From NCBI GenBank assembly GCA_019415945.1, contig DXYF01000001.1, positions 30,278 to 94,277 of the forward strand: a DNA stretch of 64,000 nucleotides, written 5' to 3'. This document shows positions 62,088 to 64,000 of this stretch, piece by piece (positions within the stretch are counted from its first letter, which is position 1; each line of letters begins with the position of its first letter). The position numbers and the translations under genes are program-made. The DNA comes from Clostridiales bacterium. Its GTDB lineage: Bacteria > Bacillota > Clostridia > Oscillospirales > Acutalibacteraceae. The notes under the pieces were generated by a model. It was not told the origin of the DNA and did not search any database. It worked only from the letters and a program-made list of their open reading frames with translations.

Positions 62088-62237
62088 GTCTTATTGCCGA
62101 AGTCCTCGCCGCTTAAGCGGCGAGGACTTTTTCCTTTCAGCATTTTGCCGAAAGGCACAGAAGCTACGCTTCTGCGGCAAGACTGCTTTGTCGCAGCCGA
62201 TGCTAAGCAAGCTTGCATCGGGCTTAGCTCCAAATAA
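62088..62237. mobile_element. 150-bp palindrome-rich insertion in the RHS core
   Basis: Alignment to the uninterrupted copy (TAC TAC TAT ATT against TAC TAT / TAT ATC) places the insertion exactly at 62088-62237 without target duplication. It contains a 30-bp perfect palindrome (62100-62129, centre CGCTTAAGCG) and hairpins CCTTTC/GAAAGG, CAGAAGC/GCTTCTG and CCGATGC/GCATCGG. No coding. Hairpin-rich ends and lack of duplication recall small elements moved by IS200/IS605-type transposases. Confidence 0.65.
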
Positions 62238-62355
62238 ATAGTACATTGTGCCTCCGTATTTAAACGAGGTGACATTGCCGTCGGAATCGTAAGAGATGTA
62301 ATAGTATGAGTTGGTATTATCTTTTTCAAGCTAAGTTAATGGTAATTGAAGCAAC

Positions 62356-62390
62356 ACCATAATGGGTAAGAAAATCTCACCCATTATGGT
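62356..62390. repeat. 12-bp perfect inverted repeat
   Basis: ACCATAATGGGT (62356-62367) and ACCCATTATGGT (62379-62390) around an 11-nt loop, between the truncated RHS copy and the 140-residue lipoprotein gene. A weak T-run follows on the plus strand only. It may mark the end of the lipoprotein transcript or the junction of the rearrangement. Confidence 0.5.
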
Positions 62391-62507
62391 TGTTTAAAAC
62401 ATCTTTAAATTAAAAGGTTAATATTAAAGACAGCAGCGTTTGAGATTTTTGATGCTAAATCAGCCGTAAAAATCGCTATTTTCAGTTGTTTTTAACCGAC
62501 CACGGTC

Positions 62508-62930
62508 TTATATCATAACAACCATTAAATCGTCAGGAAATGAAAGTTTTGTATTAATTTCTCCTCCAAGATACTCTCCTTCAAAATAGAAATTTATGTA
62601 TTTTTCCTCATTTGGTAAAACTTTGCCATATTTTCTTTCTCCATTTTCATCCAGTCCATCAAAAAAATTTTCATATTTTAACCAACCATCTAATTCTGCT
62701 TTTTTGAATTTTGCACTGATTGCAATTTCTACAGGTTCATCTTCCGGGTTGATAAAATATATAGCATATTCAAATTTAATTTTATTACCATTAATTTTAT
62801 AATCTACAAAATAACTTTTTTCACGTACCCAACGAAAACCTACTTCAGTATGTTTAGAATTATAACAAGCTGTAAATAAAGTTGCAATTGTTACTAAGCT
62901 CAAAAGACAACTTATAATTTTATATTTCAT
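62508..62930 (-). CDS. Small lipoprotein, candidate immunity protein of the RHS lipase
   Basis: 140 residues. Signal with lipobox LFTACY (Cys22) and a beta-rich mature domain (FEYAIYFINPEDEPVEIAIS, EEKYINFYFEGEYLGGEI). GGAGG lies before the ATG (AGGAGGTTTTC). It starts 9 nt after the RHS gene with the alpha/beta-hydrolase tip, and an extracytoplasmic lipoprotein is where an inhibitor of a membrane-attacking enzyme would be needed. No homologue recognised. Confidence 0.65.
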   Translation of the reverse strand: MKYKIISCLLSLVTIATLFTACYNSKHTEVGFRWVREKSYFVDYKINGNKIKFEYAIYFINPEDEPVEIAISAKFKKAELDGWLKYENFFDGLDENGERKYGKVLPNEEKYINFYFEGEYLGGEINTKLSFPDDLMVVMI

Positions 62931-62939
62931 GAAAACCTC

Positions 62940-64000
62940 CTATTTAATTATCCTTTTAACAATTTTTGCAACATTATTAATATTTTTACTGGTAAAATAC
63001 CCCGTATGACCATACCAGCCTGTGAAATAGGATTTAAATCCCCACCCCACTGTCCAAGATAATGGATCCCAACCGGCATACAAAACAGATACTTTAGTTT
63101 TTGATTTCCATGATCTTACTACTGGTGCACCAATCAAAACCACATTAGTAAATTTATTTGCCATTTTAACCATTACATTTATTGCTATCTGACCACCTCC
63201 GCTATAACCAATTAAATTTAATTGCTCTCCTTTTGACAGTGGTTTCTTCTTTAAATCATCTTTAATAATTTTTATAACATAACTTGTATATACATCAAAA
63301 TTTAGCATTTCTAAAAAAACTTTGGCAACACCTTTAACCGTACCTTTAAACCCTGCTTTCCCTTTGTATAAAGCAATTAATCTAAAATCTTTCACAGATG
63401 ATAATTTCTTCTTAAAATCATTAGCATATTTAGGAATACCATTTAGTCCATCATTATTTATACCATTCAAAAAATATGTTCTTGTACCATAGGGATCAAA
63501 CGAGAATATACTATTATTCTCACAATAAGCAAACATATTTGTGCTTAGGAGAGAGCCGGATTGCGTATCGAAATAAACATCCGCATTTATAAATCTGCCT
63601 GTAAAGGGATCGTAGTAGCGGCTTTGGAGATAATAAAGACCACTTTCGCTGTCATAGACATATCCACGATAGCGGAACGGGTTAAGCTCTCGAAGTGTTG
63701 TATCTCCCGATATATTTTTTATGTTACCCCATGCGTCATATACATAGCTTGCATATACCGTGCCTGCCTGGTTGATTATTTTTACAATATCGCCCTGCAG
63801 GTTTTTAATATAGTAGTACATTGTACCGCCGTATTTAAACGAGGTAACATTGCCGTCAGAATCGTAATAAAACAGCAGGGTATTATTGCCTTTGGTCATA
63901 CCTATAAGGTTATTGCCGCTGTCATAATAATAATAGGTTGTTCCACTGTTGTCGGTCTTTTGCGTACGCATACCGTTGCTGTTGTATTTGTAGCTTACAT
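62940..64000 (-). CDS. RHS repeat protein with alpha/beta-hydrolase toxin tip (runs off right edge)
   Basis: The frame is open to the window edge; more than 350 residues are visible. RHS/YD repeats (KYNSNGMRTQK, YYYYDSGNNLIGM, FYYDSDGNVTSFKYGG) lead into the core with SRYYDPFTGRFINADVY, then after SFDPYGTR a variable C-terminal domain of about 185 residues. This domain has a nucleophile elbow GYSGGG (in LNLIGYSGGGQIAINV), YAGWDPLS and WYGHTGYF, the Ser-Asp-His set of an alpha/beta-hydrolase, so it is probably a lipase or phospholipase effector. Delivery route and the N-terminal part lie outside the window. Confidence 0.8.
   Translation of the reverse strand, partial: VSYKYNSNGMRTQKTDNSGTTYYYYDSGNNLIGMTKGNNTLLFYYDSDGNVTSFKYGGTMYYYIKNLQGDIVKIINQAGTVYASYVYDAWGNIKNISGDTTLRELNPFRYRGYVYDSESGLYYLQSRYYDPFTGRFINADVYFDTQSGSLLSTNMFAYCENNSIFSFDPYGTRTYFLNGINNDGLNGIPKYANDFKKKLSSVKDFRLIALYKGKAGFKGTVKGVAKVFLEMLNFDVYTSYVIKIIKDDLKKKPLSKGEQLNLIGYSGGGQIAINVMVKMANKFTNVVLIGAPVVRSWKSKTKVSVLYAGWDPLSWTVGWGFKSYFTGWYGHTGYFTSKNINNVAKIVKRIIK
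63520..63870 (-). repeat. RHS core homology block, copy 2
   Basis: Uninterrupted counterpart of 61794-62087 plus 62238-62290. The two blocks diverge sharply at the start of the variable tip, as expected if tips are exchanged by recombination in the core. Confidence 0.8.

Larger units (their letters stand above)
60981..62330 (-). pseudogene. Orphan RHS core with a His-rich phospholipase-like C-terminal domain
   Basis: Truncated RHS gene without a start. The core (YDAWGNI, LNPFRYRGYVYDSESGLYYL, QSRYYDPFTGRFINADVY) is followed after SDPTGFWGTSR by a variable tip with HID, FHGREN and LLGLALHTLQDYFAHVVHV, an HxLQDxFAH pattern like zinc-dependent phospholipase C or S1/P1-type enzymes. The core is interrupted at 62088-62237 by a 150-bp insertion that brings a TAA, and its 5' end stops at a TAG (62331-62333). 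It seems a silent toxin-tip cassette, available for recombination with an intact RHS gene. Confidence 0.7.

Noticed and set aside
62057..62329. 90-codon open frame on the minus strand
   Set aside because: It lies in a different frame from the RHS core and runs across the 150-bp insertion; it is a shadow.
1..64000. CRISPR arrays, rRNA and tRNA genes
   Set aside because: No regularly spaced repeats and no rRNA or tRNA sequences were recognised in either strand.

Overview
The window looks like a chromosomal segment of a low-GC, spore-forming gut Clostridium-type bacterium (Oscillospiraceae/Ruminococcus type). The reasons are Firmicutes gene orders (hprK-murB-rapZ-whiA, xseB-ispA-dxs-tlyA-nadK, yabP-yabQ-divIC-yabR), spore genes (a gerA-type germinant receptor operon, yabP/yabQ), dockerin modules on secreted proteins, two large pullulanases, and anaerobe-type oxygen defence (flavodiiron protein, reverse rubrerythrin, PerR). 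Dockerin-bearing starch enzymes plus sporulation recall Ruminococcus bromii, but the species is an inference.

Layout. 1-8.5 kb: minus-strand housekeeping genes, from hprK through a PHP phosphoesterase, murB, rapZ, whiA, xseB, ispA, dxs and tlyA to the start of nadK. 8.6-11.7 kb: a gerA-type operon with a short GerC. 11.8-12.8 kb: a YetF-like (DUF421)/DUF4363 pair. 12.8-15.4 kb: znuA-znuC-znuB zinc uptake. 15.5-17.9 kb: secD-secF. 18-23 kb: an aminotransferase, a BY-kinase/Wzz-type pair and the beta and gamma subunits of a Na+-pumping decarboxylase. 23.7-26.9 kb: a flavodiiron protein with an FNR-like operator, and a divergent OmpR-type two-component system. 27-33.1 kb: two paralogous pullulanases, one with a dockerin and one membrane-anchored. 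33.6-33.9 kb: an MFS remnant. 34.9-45.3 kb: a surface-protein cluster with a stand-alone degenerate receiver, divergent from a LytTR/GHKL two-component system. 45.4-48.9 kb: an orphan replication-type winged-helix protein, a dockerin protein and a decayed dockerin cysteine protease. 49.3-50.2 kb: perR-rubrerythrin. 50.3-55.2 kb: a deacetylase, yabP-yabQ-divIC-yabR, hpf, an rRNA methyltransferase and a GIY-YIG protein. 55.4-64 kb: an accessory region of lipoproteins and small membrane proteins ending in two RHS polymorphic-toxin 3' ends.

The most interesting parts are: (i) the RHS region, where two nearly identical RHS cores carry unrelated C-terminal domains (an alpha/beta-hydrolase and a His-rich phospholipase-like domain), each followed within about 10 nt by a secreted lipoprotein that could be its immunity protein, and where the second copy is a start-less cassette carrying a 150-bp palindrome-rich insertion with no target duplication; (ii) the LytTR-linked surface cluster, with a 2065-residue GLUG-repeat protein, two proteins sharing an N-terminal strand-like motif, and a receiver-only pseudo-regulator; (iii) a roughly 90-bp structured repeat present three times, each time in the same orientation just beyond the terminator of a minus-strand gene.

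Several genes are broken or rearranged: the MFS remnant, the cysteine protease (frameshift plus apparent deletion), a lipoprotein split by an in-frame TGA, a possible frameshifted mini-lipoprotein, and the RHS cassette. Start sites below were chosen from Shine-Dalgarno sequences and often differ from the longest open frame. Function calls rest on motif recognition and gene order, not on database searches.
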